DNA of 64,000 nucleotides. Source: an uncultured Muribaculaceae bacterium (GTDB taxonomy: Bacteria > Bacteroidota > Bacteroidia > Bacteroidales > Muribaculaceae). The stretch lies in NCBI GenBank assembly GCA_910584055.1, contig CAJTZS010000004.1, positions 1 through 64,000 on the forward strand. The letters are read 5' to 3'. Numbering within the stretch: the first letter of the stretch is position 1; each line of letters opens with the position of its first letter. This document shows positions 34,456 to 44,199 of the stretch, piece by piece. The notes under the pieces were generated by a model that saw nothing but the letters and a program-made list of their open reading frames with translations, was not told the DNA's origin and made no database searches. The position numbers and the translations under genes were made by a program.

Positions 34456-34764
34456 TGTTTCTCAGATTGGACTACAAAATAATAACAAAAATTCCACAAA
34501 AAAAAATAGCGTTTTGCTTGCAATTTATCATTTATTTATACCATACTGAATATCAAGACATTGCGGCAATACCATCAAATCGGCTTATTTTAAGTCAAAT
34601 ACACAGTTCTATATTGTTGAAATATAATAAATTGACACCATCTTTCCAGACAGTGCCAATTTTAACATTCAAGCCGAAATTCTTTAAAAACCGCATATTA
34701 TGAATCACAACTAAATTTAGTCTTATTTATAATCATTCCAAATAAGGACACATGATGATATTAC
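34456..34764. other. Intergenic stretch upstream of dnaA, no gene seen
   Basis: AT-rich, 309 nt. It should hold the dnaA promoter but shows no exact consensus, and only a single weak DnaA-box-like TTTGTGGAA on the minus strand. No hairpin terminator stands out after the MCE gene. No gene is supported. Confidence 0.6.
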
Positions 34765-35667
34765 TTACAAAAGTTTTATGCTGATATAACGTTTCGGATT
34801 TTTCTTGATGTCTACAATCAGTGAATCCACATCAGCTGCCACCCTGTTTAGCTTATTATACAACTCAGGATCATTCATCAGCATACCTAACGTTGAATTA
34901 GGATCGTTAAGCTGATTTGAAAATTTTGTAAGATTATCGGTCAAAGCGTTAACATTGTCTACCGTAGTGTTAAGAGGCAACGATTTAAGTTGGGCGGATA
35001 ATATCCCAAGATTTGCCGTTACTGTATCAAATCCATGACTTATTGACTTTACATTTCTCATCACCACAGGAAGATCCTTATTCACGGTCGAGTTCAACCC
35101 GTCAGTAGCATTCAGCACATTTCCAGTTATGCCGTCAAGCCTTCGAATCGAAGACAGCAGAGCCGGATCTCCAGCGAGACGGTTAAGGTTATAGAGAAGT
35201 GAATCCACCCTGGGAAGGATCTTGTTTACGGCAGGCATCAAATCCTCGCTGAGGGAGGACATCAGATCAGAAGTTTCGTAAGATTCAATATCACCTCCGA
35301 CAGGAATCTTCTCTGCACTTTTACCTAATTTTATCGCTATAAAATTGCCACTCATAAGTGTTGAACCCATTGTTGCCTTTGAATCGACAGGAATTCTAAG
35401 ATTTTTATTGAGAGCGAGCAACACCTTGATTTTTCCGGGATTCTCGTAATCAAACTGAATCTCGCGGACCTGACCGACTTTATATCCATCCACTGTAACC
35501 GGAGAGGAAATCTCCAGTCCTGCTACATTATCATACGATGCATAATAAAAATTTGCAGGGCTAAAAAGATTTATACCCTTTAGATAATCGATACCAAATA
35601 TCAGAATAACTATGGCTGCGATCACGCAAATACCGATTATAAACTCTTTGTTAAATATTTTTTTCAT
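34765..35667 (-). CDS. MlaD/MCE family lipid-transport protein
   Basis: A 300-residue protein with one N-terminal transmembrane helix (EFIIGICVIAAIVILIFGI), then an MCE domain at about 38-115 (YASYDNVAGLEISSPVTVDG, KVGQVREIQFDYEN). The C-terminal half is a long helix rich in Leu and Asn. MCE proteins form periplasmic rings that carry lipids between inner and outer membrane, normally with an ABC transporter encoded nearby; none is nearby here. It lies 31 nt downstream of the amidase gene and is likely co-transcribed with it. Confidence 0.87.
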   Translation of the reverse strand: MKKIFNKEFIIGICVIAAIVILIFGIDYLKGINLFSPANFYYASYDNVAGLEISSPVTVDGYKVGQVREIQFDYENPGKIKVLLALNKNLRIPVDSKATMGSTLMSGNFIAIKLGKSAEKIPVGGDIESYETSDLMSSLSEDLMPAVNKILPRVDSLLYNLNRLAGDPALLSSIRRLDGITGNVLNATDGLNSTVNKDLPVVMRNVKSISHGFDTVTANLGILSAQLKSLPLNTTVDNVNALTDNLTKFSNQLNDPNSTLGMLMNDPELYNKLNRVAADVDSLIVDIKKNPKRYISIKLL

Positions 35668-35698
35668 AACCTTATAGTTTCAATTTGATTCAACCTTT

Positions 35699-37246
35699 CT
35701 ATTTCTGGCTTTTTATTATGAAAGCGTCCGGGATCTTTTCTTTAACTATTTTAAGCAAGTTTTCCATCTCTTTTCGGCTTTCGCTTTCGCCATATGTATA
35801 TTTATATAGATTATTCTCTTTAAAAGATTTCACCGGAGCCAGACCGCAAAACCGAGGATTGTTTTGTTTCAAGATATCCGAACTGGCAAGAATCTGAATC
35901 TTATACACTGTCTTCAATTTTTCCACCTTAGAATGATAACCTGAGAGAGACTTATGCTTTTTGGGCGCAGTGACGGATTTTACACCGCTGTCTGCAAGAC
36001 CTGTGGAACCGTCTGAATTTATAACAACGGTTTTGTTGTTATAAATCCTTGTAGATTCACCATTCTGTTTCTTGCCCTGTTTTTTCTTATCTGACTTCTT
36101 TTTCTTTTTCCCTTTCACCTCTTCGACGTGAGTTTCAGCAGTTGCCAGCACAGGTTCCGTTTCTTTAACCTCGACCACAGCCATACGCTCCTCTTCACGA
36201 TGCAATGGGATGGCAGCTGTTTCAACATTTCTTATAGCCGACGCTTTCTTTGCGGCTTCAGAACGCCTTCTGCGCTTGGTAAATGCAGAAGCCGGCCGCG
36301 ACGACCTTTTAGCTTCAATCCTTTTCTCAACCGGTTTTGAAGAGGAGACCAGAGGCATCTCCACCTGAGCATCCAAGTCGCTTTGTTCAATTAACGGGGC
36401 ATTATCCGCAGTGGCTTTACCTTTATTTTTATTGCCGACATATTTTTCTATCGACTTATATAAAGCATCTGCCAGTTGATTCTGCCCTTTTTCCGAGCCC
36501 ATATATACTGCTGAATTAGGATTGCAAATAAAATCAAGTTCCACAAGAACTGAAGGCATCGATGTTGCCCACAACACCCAGAACCCCGCCTGCTTCACGC
36601 CTCGGTCTCCCCTGCCGGCTTCTTTTACAAGACTCTTTTGTGCGAGATCTGCAAACTTTAGACTCTGACCGAGATTCTTTTTCTGAGCCATTTCAAAAAT
36701 GATATACGACTCATCTTTTGAAGGGTCGAAACCGCTATATTTCTGCTCAAAATTCTTTTCTAACTCTATAACTGAGTTTTCCCTGCGGGCAACCTGAAGA
36801 TTGCTTTGGTCTTTATGAAGCCCTAATGCATACACCGATGACCCGTTTACTCTCTTTCGGTTAGGATTTGTCTTGTCAACCGAATTGGTATGAATGGAAA
36901 TAAAAAGATTCCCTTTACTGTCGTTCGCAATTTTAGCCCGTTCCTGCAGTGTGATGTATGAATCATTATCTCTGGTCATTACAACCTTGACATTCTTCAT
37001 TCCTTTCTTGATTTTTGCAGCAAGCTTTTTAGCGACACCTAAGTTTATATCCTTCTCCTTTACATTGTTGTCTACCGCCCCGGCATCATGACCACCATGT
37101 CCCGGATCAATCACAAGAATAAACTCGTTACCCTTCTTAGGCGCATCAAGGGCATGTGTATTCTCATACGGATATATACTTAAAAGTGAGAATATCGATA
37201 CTAAAGTAAATAAACGTATATTGTTTAAACTATTTCCTAAATTCAT
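35699..37246 (-). CDS. N-acetylmuramoyl-L-alanine amidase (Amidase_3)
   Basis: 515 residues from the ATG at 37246; the frame to 37267 begins with TTG and would run into the promoter. A hydrophobic N-terminal segment (RLFTLVSIFSLLSIYPY) acts as signal or anchor. The Amidase_3 domain shows LVIDPGHGGHDAGA (zinc His), SIHTNSVD with the second His, and VELDFICN with the catalytic Glu. A basic, low-complexity linker follows, and the C-terminal 80 residues (YKIQILASSDIL, YKYTYGES) look like a SPOR domain that binds denuded septal peptidoglycan. It cleaves septal peptidoglycan in the periplasm. Confidence 0.88.
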   Translation of the reverse strand: MNLGNSLNNIRLFTLVSIFSLLSIYPYENTHALDAPKKGNEFILVIDPGHGGHDAGAVDNNVKEKDINLGVAKKLAAKIKKGMKNVKVVMTRDNDSYITLQERAKIANDSKGNLFISIHTNSVDKTNPNRKRVNGSSVYALGLHKDQSNLQVARRENSVIELEKNFEQKYSGFDPSKDESYIIFEMAQKKNLGQSLKFADLAQKSLVKEAGRGDRGVKQAGFWVLWATSMPSVLVELDFICNPNSAVYMGSEKGQNQLADALYKSIEKYVGNKNKGKATADNAPLIEQSDLDAQVEMPLVSSSKPVEKRIEAKRSSRPASAFTKRRRRSEAAKKASAIRNVETAAIPLHREEERMAVVEVKETEPVLATAETHVEEVKGKKKKKSDKKKQGKKQNGESTRIYNNKTVVINSDGSTGLADSGVKSVTAPKKHKSLSGYHSKVEKLKTVYKIQILASSDILKQNNPRFCGLAPVKSFKENNLYKYTYGESESRKEMENLLKIVKEKIPDAFIIKSQK

Positions 37247-37264
37247 TTTTACAAAATTTACTTG

Positions 37265-37295
37265 CAAATATATCTCTTTTTTCGCAGCCTGAAAA
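37265..37295 (-). promoter_or_regulatory. Candidate promoter of the amidase gene
   Basis: Minus strand TTTT, 19 nt, TATATTTG (37272-37265). It fixes the amidase start at the internal ATG (37246), leaving a very short leader. Confidence 0.55.
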
Positions 37296-37447
37296 AATAT
37301 TTAAATTTTGTTAACGCAAAATTTCGCGACTAAGAGAATGTTGAGTTTTAACATCAGCGCACATAAAGAGAGATTTTGAGGGAATTTCTCAAGTTGAAAG
37401 GGAAGCATAGCGGCCTATGCGACTGATGCATGCCGGCAAAATGCTTT

Positions 37448-37478
37448 TTTGAAAAATGACAGCTAATTATTAAATTTG
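37448..37478 (+). promoter_or_regulatory. Promoter of the methyltransferase gene
   Basis: TTTG (37448-37451), exactly 19 nt, TAAATTTG (37471-37478): full consensus, 18 nt before the ATG. Confidence 0.75.
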
Positions 37479-37495
37479 CACAAAACAAAGCACTC

Positions 37496-38710
37496 ATGAC
37501 AGATTATAGCGAATTTGAAGATCCTGAATGTCCGTTCTTCCATTTTATTGCTGATAATGAAAAGGTTGACGGGAATCATATACTCCTAAAGTATCATGAT
37601 AAGAAACTCCCTTTTTCGCTTGATTTTGCAGTCACTCAAATAATCGGCAGACGAAAAGCTGCATTAAAACTGCCTTCATTCCTGAGTTTCAAGCAGTTCC
37701 TTTTCCCCGATCCCATTTCTGCGGAACAGGCTTCTGACGAAAGGGTCGCCGAATATCACGCTGTTTTGACAGGCTCGGGCAAAAAGGTGCTTGACATGAC
37801 AGCAGGATTGGGCATAGATGCCATGAGCATCGCTATGCGTGGCAACACGGTGACGGCGTGCGAAATAGATGCTTCAAAAGCAAAAGCGTTGCAACATAAC
37901 GCAAGAGTGATTAATATCAGCAATATTCATGCTGCAAATGTTGACTCAATACAGTTCTTGTCGTCTCTTGATTCTAAAACAGACATCATATTCATCGACC
38001 CGGCGAGACGTGATGCAAACAATCGCCGAACCTATTCTTTAGCAGACTGCACACCTGATGTGACTGCAATAATGCCGCAAATGCTCGCGAAAGCAGACAG
38101 AATTCTGATAAAGTCGTCTCCACTACTCGACATTTCCCAAATTCTAAAGGAAATTCCTGGGACTACCTGCATACATATCGTCTGCGTGAAAGGTGAGTGC
38201 AAGGAAGTTTTGATAGAAATTGTCAAGGATACCCCTTTTCATGGAATAAAGGCAATTGATCTCGATGACTCCGGAATTATATCCGATATTGTATTTGATA
38301 AAAATGAGTTGATATCCACAAATGCCCCCGTTGCGACTCTCGACGATTTAAAAGACGGGAATTATCTTTATGAACCCAACGCAGGATTGATGAAAATAAG
38401 GACCGCGGGGGCGTTATGCTCCCATTTCCCCGATATCAGACATATTGCTCCCAATACATCCCTGTTTATTTCAGAGAGATATTATCAGAATTTTCCGGGG
38501 AGAATCTTACGTATCGATGACTTTCCTGATAAGAACGGCTTGAAAAGACTTAAAGGCCAGCGGTATTGCGTTGCCGTAAGAAACTATCCGTTGGAAGCGG
38601 ATAGTTTGAGAAAGAAATTAGGGGTGAAAGAGGGTAATGAGAATTTCATTTATGCTTTCAGAGCCACATCCTCCAATCGCAACATTATCTGCTTGGCCAC
38701 AAGGTTATGA
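37496..38710 (+). CDS. Class I SAM methyltransferase with THUMP-like domain
   Basis: A 404-residue protein. The N-terminal 95 residues are helical, then the Rossmann core has the SAM-binding LDMTAGLGIDAMSIAMRG, an acidic ACEID, and DIIFIDPARRDANNRR (motif IV-like). The C-terminal 180 residues resemble the THUMP-like domain of these proteins (NYLYEPNAGLMKIRTAGALC, RILRIDDFPDKNGLKRLK). The family probably methylates RNA; the exact substrate is unknown. It is a single gene with a perfect promoter and a bidirectional terminator. Confidence 0.85.
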   Translation: MTDYSEFEDPECPFFHFIADNEKVDGNHILLKYHDKKLPFSLDFAVTQIIGRRKAALKLPSFLSFKQFLFPDPISAEQASDERVAEYHAVLTGSGKKVLDMTAGLGIDAMSIAMRGNTVTACEIDASKAKALQHNARVINISNIHAANVDSIQFLSSLDSKTDIIFIDPARRDANNRRTYSLADCTPDVTAIMPQMLAKADRILIKSSPLLDISQILKEIPGTTCIHIVCVKGECKEVLIEIVKDTPFHGIKAIDLDDSGIISDIVFDKNELISTNAPVATLDDLKDGNYLYEPNAGLMKIRTAGALCSHFPDIRHIAPNTSLFISERYYQNFPGRILRIDDFPDKNGLKRLKGQRYCVAVRNYPLEADSLRKKLGVKEGNENFIYAFRATSSNRNIICLATRL

Positions 38711-38725
38711 TACAAAAAGTTGTAT

Positions 38726-38765
38726 AAAAATAGGCTGTATCCATTTCGGGATACAGCCTATTTTT
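38726..38765. terminator. Bidirectional terminator
   Basis: Arms AAAAATAGGCTGTATCC and GGATACAGCCTATTTTT, perfect 17-bp stem with a short ATTTCG loop. It separates the methyltransferase from the convergent M3 peptidase gene. Confidence 0.92.
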
Positions 38766-38784
38766 GCTATAATTAAGAAGTTGT

Positions 38785-40923
38785 TTATTTCTTTATTCCA
38801 TCGCGCTTCATCAATGCGTCTACAGTCGGCTTTTTACCTCTGAATTCCACGTACAGTTCCATAGGATCAACGGTATCACCGGCCTGAAGCATCTTTCGGA
38901 ACTTAGCTGCCGTTTTAGGATTAAAGATACCGGTTTCTTTAAATGCGGCAAATGCGTCTGCATCAAGCGATTCAGCCCACTTATACCCGTAATAGCCGGC
39001 TGCATAGCCACCTGAGAATATATGGCCGAACGATGGCGAGGTCATACACCCTTCAACGGCTTCAAAACATCTGACCGGATTCTGAGCGTTCTTTTCAAAT
39101 TCTTCAAGATCGGCAGAAGCTCTCAGAGGGGTTTCTATTGTGTGATACGCCATGTCGAGATATCCGAAACCGAGCTGACGCATGCATGAATATGCAGCTC
39201 CGAACTGCGACGATTTCAAGAATTTGTTTATCAGTTCCTGCGGCATTTTCTTGCCGGTTTTATAATGTTTAGCAAATCCGTCAAGATATTCTTTCTCTGT
39301 CAGATAATTCTCATTAAACTGGGAAAATAGTTCCACAAAATCATGGTCAACATTCGTACCGCTCAACGATGCATATTTCGCTTCAGATGAAAGTCCGTGA
39401 AGGGCATGACCGAATTCGTGCAGGAAAGTCTCAACCTCATAAGGGGTGAGAAGGACCTCTCCGTTACCTACCGGCTTAGAGAAATTGCAAACTATCGATA
39501 TCAACGGGATCTGCTTGTTGCCCTCGTTATCCTTGGTTTCACCACGGAATTCAGTCATCCATGCACCCGGACTCTTTCCATCACGATAGAAGAAGTCTGC
39601 ATAAAGGATTCCGAGAAGTTTGCCGTCTTTCTCGTAAACCTCATATACCTTGACATCCGGATGGTATTTGTCAATATTATTTGTTTCCTTGAACTTGTAG
39701 CCATAAAGTTTGGTCGCAAGTCCTAAAACGCCCTTTATTGTGTTGTTCAACTCAAAATAAGGCTTCATATCCTCATCATTGAAAGCATAGCGTTCATTCT
39801 TGAGTTTATCTGCCCAGTAGGAATAATCCCATGCTGTGAGCTTGAAATCATTTCCTTCCTTGAGCCTTGCAAAATCCTGAATCTCTTCCAGCTCCGCTTT
39901 CATCGGCTCTGTGTAGGCATTCCTGAGATTCTCAAGAAATTCTGTAACGGCCTCAGGTGTCTTTGCCATAGTGTTCTGAAGCTGGTATTCGGCAAAATTC
40001 TTTTTGCCCATCAGATTGGCAAGCTCAAGCCTGACATTTGCGATATCCCTGAGAATGGCGGTATTATCATATTTACCGCCATTGTTACGACTATTGAAAA
40101 GTCGGTACAAACGTTCACGCAGGTCCCTACGGTCAGAATATTTCATGAAAGGCTGATATGAAGGGGCAAAGACTGTAACCAGATACATCGACTCGTCATC
40201 TTCCTTTCCTTCCTGAGCGAGAGCATCTTTCGCGGCAGCCCTATATGATTCCACCACGGATTCCGGGATTCCGGCAAGATCCGACTTTTTCAACCACATC
40301 CTGCGGGAAGGTTCCTTCATGGCATTCGAAACATTCTGACCATATTTCACTGTAAGTTCAGACAATTCCGAATTAAGTTTACGGAATTTATCGCGGTCTG
40401 CACCTTTGAGATCAGCACCTGAAAGAATGAATCCAAGATATGTCTTGTCAATAAGCCTGATATCCTCCGGTGTAAGACTTGTGTCTTTAGCCTTATTCTC
40501 ATATACCTGCTTAACTCTGTCCCATAGTCGTTCGTTAAGCATGATATTCGATGAATGTTCTGACAATGCCGGAGTTACTTTGGCAAGGATAGCCATAATT
40601 TCAGGATCGCCGGAGGCGCTCTCAATATTATTCAAGGCAAGAAGCGACCGGTTAAGAACCTCTCCGCTTCTGTCAAGCGCAACAATCGTATTCTCGAAAG
40701 TTGGCACACTTCGCTGATTGGTTATCGCGTCAATCTCCTGATTCTGCAATTTAATTCCTTCAAGAACACCTTCTTCAAACTGCGCAGGAGTCAACTTTGA
40801 CAAAGGCATTGTGCCAAAAGGCAGTTTAGAACCTTCAATCAGTGGATTCACTGTCGTCCCTGCGGCTGAAGCCGCAAAAGTAACCACAGTAAGCGCTGTC
40901 AATGATTTGATAAAATAATTCAT
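38785..40923 (-). CDS. dcp: M3 family zinc metallopeptidase (dipeptidyl carboxypeptidase type)
   Basis: 712 residues from the ATG at 40923 (MNYFIKSLTALTVVTFAASA), which begins with a clear signal peptide; the longer frame to 41058 adds an implausible Cys-rich leader. The helical body ends with the catalytic VETFLHEFGHALHGLSSEA (HExxH near residue 500) and FVELFSQFNENYL, the third zinc ligand region. Such enzymes cut C-terminal dipeptides or oligopeptides. The signal peptide suggests the periplasm. Confidence 0.92.
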   Translation of the reverse strand: MNYFIKSLTALTVVTFAASAAGTTVNPLIEGSKLPFGTMPLSKLTPAQFEEGVLEGIKLQNQEIDAITNQRSVPTFENTIVALDRSGEVLNRSLLALNNIESASGDPEIMAILAKVTPALSEHSSNIMLNERLWDRVKQVYENKAKDTSLTPEDIRLIDKTYLGFILSGADLKGADRDKFRKLNSELSELTVKYGQNVSNAMKEPSRRMWLKKSDLAGIPESVVESYRAAAKDALAQEGKEDDESMYLVTVFAPSYQPFMKYSDRRDLRERLYRLFNSRNNGGKYDNTAILRDIANVRLELANLMGKKNFAEYQLQNTMAKTPEAVTEFLENLRNAYTEPMKAELEEIQDFARLKEGNDFKLTAWDYSYWADKLKNERYAFNDEDMKPYFELNNTIKGVLGLATKLYGYKFKETNNIDKYHPDVKVYEVYEKDGKLLGILYADFFYRDGKSPGAWMTEFRGETKDNEGNKQIPLISIVCNFSKPVGNGEVLLTPYEVETFLHEFGHALHGLSSEAKYASLSGTNVDHDFVELFSQFNENYLTEKEYLDGFAKHYKTGKKMPQELINKFLKSSQFGAAYSCMRQLGFGYLDMAYHTIETPLRASADLEEFEKNAQNPVRCFEAVEGCMTSPSFGHIFSGGYAAGYYGYKWAESLDADAFAAFKETGIFNPKTAAKFRKMLQAGDTVDPMELYVEFRGKKPTVDALMKRDGIKK

Positions 40924-41049
40924 ATTATAGTTATATTTTTGGTTTCCATAAAACACAGTGCAAAAGCTGCACCAGTTTCTTCCGCAAATATAATAATTAT
41001 TCCTTTTCAAGACTTGATTTTGTTTTATTTTTTGTGTAATTTTGTTGAC

Positions 41050-41235
41050 ATGAAGCATATACGAAAAATAATCCTCACAGGGTTCCTTGCAATTGCTGAT
41101 TTAGCAGTAGGAATCCTGCAATTGGTTTTATACAAAGGAGCACATAATATCTTTATCGGTATATTTTTCATTGTATATGGGATATGCAATCTCATATCTC
41201 TCCTTACTTTGTTTAAGCAACTTCAACATAAATAA
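41050..41235 (+). CDS. Small two-helix membrane protein (61 aa)
   Basis: 61 residues from the ATG at 41050 (MKHIRKIILTGFLAIADLAV). Two hydrophobic helices (about 7-25 and 32-53) make it an inner-membrane protein. A -7 box TAATTTTG lies just upstream. It is 2 nt from the DUF362 gene and likely its operon partner. Function unknown. Confidence 0.6.
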   Translation: MKHIRKIILTGFLAIADLAVGILQLVLYKGAHNIFIGIFFIVYGICNLISLLTLFKQLQHK

Positions 41236-41237
41236 TT

Positions 41238-42152
41238 ATGGATACTAAAAATATTTCTAAAGTATATTTCTGCCCGCGAATCACAGCGGACAATCTCGTT
41301 AAAGTTTACCAAGCCCTCGGACGCGAAGCAAAAGGTCGCGTAGCCGCAAAACTTTCTACTGGAGAGGCCGGTAATCCCAATCATCTTAGCACTGATGTAA
41401 TAAAAAAACTCATACATCTTACCGATGCAACCATCGTGGAATGCAACACCGCTTATGAAGGTCGCAGATGCAATGCCGCTGACCATCTTCAGACAGCAGC
41501 AGAACATGGCTTCACGGCCATTGCTGAAGTAGACATAATGGATGCGGACGGCGAGATATCCCTTCCTGTCAGGAATGGCAAACATCTTAAAGAAAATTTC
41601 ATCGGTAAAAATTGGAAAGACTATGACTTTACCTTGGTTCTCTCCCATTTCAAGGGACATCCGATGGCTGGCTTTGGCGGAGCATTGAAAAATGTCGCAA
41701 TCGGCATGGCTTCTTCCGCCGGCAAAGCATGGATTCATACTGCCGGGAAATCCAAAGACGTACCGGTTGACTGGGAAAATGTTCCTCCTCAGGAAGATTT
41801 TCTTGAATCAATGGCGGAAGCTTGTGAATCTGTATTCGACAAGGCGGGAGACAACATCCTTTTCATCAATGTCGCCAATAACCTTTCTGTTGATTGCGAC
41901 TGTGTTGCCGAACCTGAATCTGTCAAGATGGAAGATATAGGTATCCTTGCTTCCCTCGACCCCGTAGCTCTTGACCGGGCATGTGTGGATATGGTTTATA
42001 ACTCCCCCGATCCGGGTAAATCTCATTTGATTGAGCGCATGGAATCGCGCAATGCTTCGCATATCCTCGACTATGCAGAAAAGCTTGGACTTGGCTCTCA
42101 GGAATATGAAATAATCAATGTTGAGCCAGTTGGTGCCGATGCTGCATTCTGA
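41238..42152 (+). CDS. DUF362 domain-containing protein
   Basis: A 304-residue protein with the DUF362 pattern: VYFCPRITADNLVKVYQALG, KLSTGEAGNPNHLSTDVI, a core VLSHFKGHPMAGFGGALKNV and AIGMASSAGKAWIHTAG, and ASLDPVALDRACVDMVY. Full-length relatives carry C-terminal ferredoxin-like Cys clusters; here only CDCVAEP is present, so it appears to be the short form. These proteins are suspected iron-sulfur or redox partners, but the role is not known. Its 3' end overlaps the kinase gene. Confidence 0.85.
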   Translation: MDTKNISKVYFCPRITADNLVKVYQALGREAKGRVAAKLSTGEAGNPNHLSTDVIKKLIHLTDATIVECNTAYEGRRCNAADHLQTAAEHGFTAIAEVDIMDADGEISLPVRNGKHLKENFIGKNWKDYDFTLVLSHFKGHPMAGFGGALKNVAIGMASSAGKAWIHTAGKSKDVPVDWENVPPQEDFLESMAEACESVFDKAGDNILFINVANNLSVDCDCVAEPESVKMEDIGILASLDPVALDRACVDMVYNSPDPGKSHLIERMESRNASHILDYAEKLGLGSQEYEIINVEPVGADAAF

Positions 42153-42630
42153 TTTTGATTCTCCGGTAATATTGATGTGTGGCGTCAGTGGGTCCGGGAA
42201 GACATATTTTTCTAAGAAACTCGAAGAGAAAGGCTATAAACGCCTTTCTCTTGATGAATATATCTGGAGCATTTATGGACCGGAATTTCCATCCTTCTCC
42301 CCGGAGAGGAGAAAACAAATTTTCATGGAAACCGCAAAAGAGATGGACCGGCAACTCGCCGAGATTATTGAAAGGGGAGAGAAAGTTGTGTTAGATTCCA
42401 CAATGTGCAAGAAAATGAAGCGTGAAAAGACGCTCATGCTTTGTCGTGAACATGGAGTTGAACCAATCTTCATATATCTTGAAACTCCACTTCCCATCTT
42501 GCGCGAAAGACTTTCCACCCGTAAGGGTACAGGACCCAACGACCAGATTGTCACACCGGAAGACCTTTCATCTTTTTATTCCAACTTTGAACCCCCTCTC
42601 CCCTACGAGCCACATATTGTAGCAACATAG
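42118..42630 (+). CDS. P-loop kinase-like ATP-binding protein
   Basis: A 170-residue protein. The Walker A is GVSGSGKTYF at about 22-31, with the strand MCGVSG before it. An RLSLDEYIWSIYG motif suggests substrate contact, and EKVVLDSTMCKKMKRE is Walker B-like with a lid Arg (LRERLSTRKGTGPNDQ). It belongs to the small AAA_33/zeta-type kinase group; substrate unknown. The start overlaps DUF362 by 35 nt; Met8 (42139) would cut this to 14 nt. Confidence 0.75.
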   Translation: MLSQLVPMLHSDFDSPVILMCGVSGSGKTYFSKKLEEKGYKRLSLDEYIWSIYGPEFPSFSPERRKQIFMETAKEMDRQLAEIIERGEKVVLDSTMCKKMKREKTLMLCREHGVEPIFIYLETPLPILRERLSTRKGTGPNDQIVTPEDLSSFYSNFEPPLPYEPHIVAT

Positions 42631-42697
42631 ATACATTTTATGACAGATCTACTTATATATTAGTGTGAACTGTATTTATTTTAAACAAGTAATAGAT

Positions 42698-42805
42698 ATG
42701 AAAATTTCAATCATAGCATTTCTGCCTGTTATGGGCGGTATTATAGGAGGACTGATAGGTGGCCGGATACATAGGAACTATAAAAGAAAGAAAAATGAGC
42801 AATAA
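42698..42805 (+). CDS. 35-residue glycine-rich membrane peptide
   Basis: Short ORF (MKISIIAFLPVMGGIIGGLI, then GGRIHRNYKRKKNEQ). One hydrophobic helix with GGIIGGLIGG glycine-zipper spacing precedes a strongly basic cytoplasmic tail. Such peptides can oligomerise in the membrane. No Shine-Dalgarno is visible, as is usual in this group. It lies alone between the kinase gene and the 301-residue gene. Translation is not proven. Confidence 0.4.
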   Translation: MKISIIAFLPVMGGIIGGLIGGRIHRNYKRKKNEQ

Positions 42806-42936
42806 TATGTTTTGCCATCCGGCAAGCTGACACTGCTTTTGCAACAAAATTTATGGGAAGCAGATAGTTTGTACGGCTGCCTTCTAACTTTGTATGGTGT
42901 TGCGGCGTTTCTAAATAAACAAATCAATGGGAATAC

Positions 42937-43842
42937 ATGGAAAATAAAAATTTGATATTCTTTGTGAAAGAAGGTAGAGGGCTTACATCGACCTCCGCAA
43001 ACCATATCGCCAATATGGCAAAGGAAATGGTCAGGACCACTGAGCAAAAGCTCGCTTCATTGAGATTCTTTTCTACAGAAGTGGCACTCATAGGTAACGA
43101 CACACGCACTCTGTTATCTTCTGGAGACGGGGAGGAAAGCCTTAATGCTGTTCCTGAGATGATTTCACGCATTGGTCATGCAAATTCACTCATTGCCTGG
43201 CTTCGCGAGGCGATAAAGGCTAAGGAATCTCTAATAAACGACATTGAACGCCTGTCGATCGATGACTTCGTTAAGTTAGACGGAATAGAACTTCCAAAAC
43301 AACCCGAAAAGGAAACCTCATTAACTACCGATGAGTATTTAGCCAGCCTATCACTCAACGAACGCAACCGTTACTATTGCCTGGAAGCCATGGCAGCTGC
43401 CATAGGAAAAGAAATCCATCCTGACGGAAATTTTGCAAAGGCAAGAAATGAACTTACAGTCAAGACCGATTCTCCTAATTCGGTGGAAGGCGATGGTCGC
43501 GACACTCTGATATACTCCTATTCTCCCTCTGTTGACTCCACCAAAGTCGAAGATGTATATTTCAAGCTCCAGGATCAATATCGTGATGTTCAGTCTAAGC
43601 TAAATCTTATGAAAAGTGAGATGGAACGTGCCATCACCGAGTCAAAGGCCAAGACTGCATCGGAATATTCCCGGCATCTGGCCGACTGGAATTCGGATAT
43701 GTCTCTTATTCGCGCACGCCATTCTGAATATATTCGCAGAAAGGTTAAGGAATACAGCGCTTTGAAAATCGCCATTCCAGAATCTCTTGAAGACATATAT
43801 CAAGTCGTGTCCCATCTCGGAAAAGATACCAGCAGGAAATAG
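42937..43842 (+). CDS. Unknown Bacteroidales protein (301 aa)
   Basis: A 301-residue hydrophilic protein (MENKNLIFFVKEGRGLTSTS). The N-terminal 130 residues are helical; the C-terminal 100 residues (LQDQYRDVQSKLNLMKSEME onward) form a long helix or coiled coil. It lacks signal, membrane and catalytic motifs that I recognise. Conserved hypothetical style; function unknown. Confidence 0.6.
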   Translation: MENKNLIFFVKEGRGLTSTSANHIANMAKEMVRTTEQKLASLRFFSTEVALIGNDTRTLLSSGDGEESLNAVPEMISRIGHANSLIAWLREAIKAKESLINDIERLSIDDFVKLDGIELPKQPEKETSLTTDEYLASLSLNERNRYYCLEAMAAAIGKEIHPDGNFAKARNELTVKTDSPNSVEGDGRDTLIYSYSPSVDSTKVEDVYFKLQDQYRDVQSKLNLMKSEMERAITESKAKTASEYSRHLADWNSDMSLIRARHSEYIRRKVKEYSALKIAIPESLEDIYQVVSHLGKDTSRK

Positions 43843-44150
43843 ATCCTCCCGATTGCGGGGACTGATTCCGAATGATACCGATGCGGTCCATAGTTAAGAA
43901 AAAAATGTAACTCCTTGACTTTAAGGAGAAGCACAAATCGGTTTAATCAAAACATTTAAATTTCGGGACTTCGGTTCCGCGTCCGTATGCAAAATCGGGT
44001 TCCATGGAGTTTTTTATTGATAACTCCACCTTGACCCTTTTATCCGAAGAAAGCCCGACGGCTGGAGGAAGTTTTCGCTTTAGTTTGCATGCGGGTCTTC
44101 GCCTTCGGTTTTGATTTCGGCTTATTTATGGACTGCACAGGTGTCAGCGA
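43843..44150. other. Gene-free stretch
   Basis: 308 nt after the 301-residue gene. No ORF of note, no tRNA. Only short inverted repeats (for example CTCCTT/AAGGAG near 43911-43930) before the terminator at 44151. Confidence 0.5.
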
Positions 44151-44192
44151 AAGCGGCAGAAAGGGCATATTATACCCTTTCTGCCGCTTTTT
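44151..44192. terminator. Bidirectional terminator
   Basis: Perfect 15-bp stem AAGCGGCAGAAAGGG / CCCTTTCTGCCGCTT with a 9-nt loop and T run on the plus side. It ends plus-strand transcripts and serves the convergent HEAT-like gene ending at 44200. Confidence 0.85.
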
Positions 44193-44199
44193 CATTTTC

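Noticed and set aside
34456..34764. oriC upstream of dnaA
   Set aside because: Only one weak DnaA-box-like site; no cluster and no clear unwinding element with boxes.
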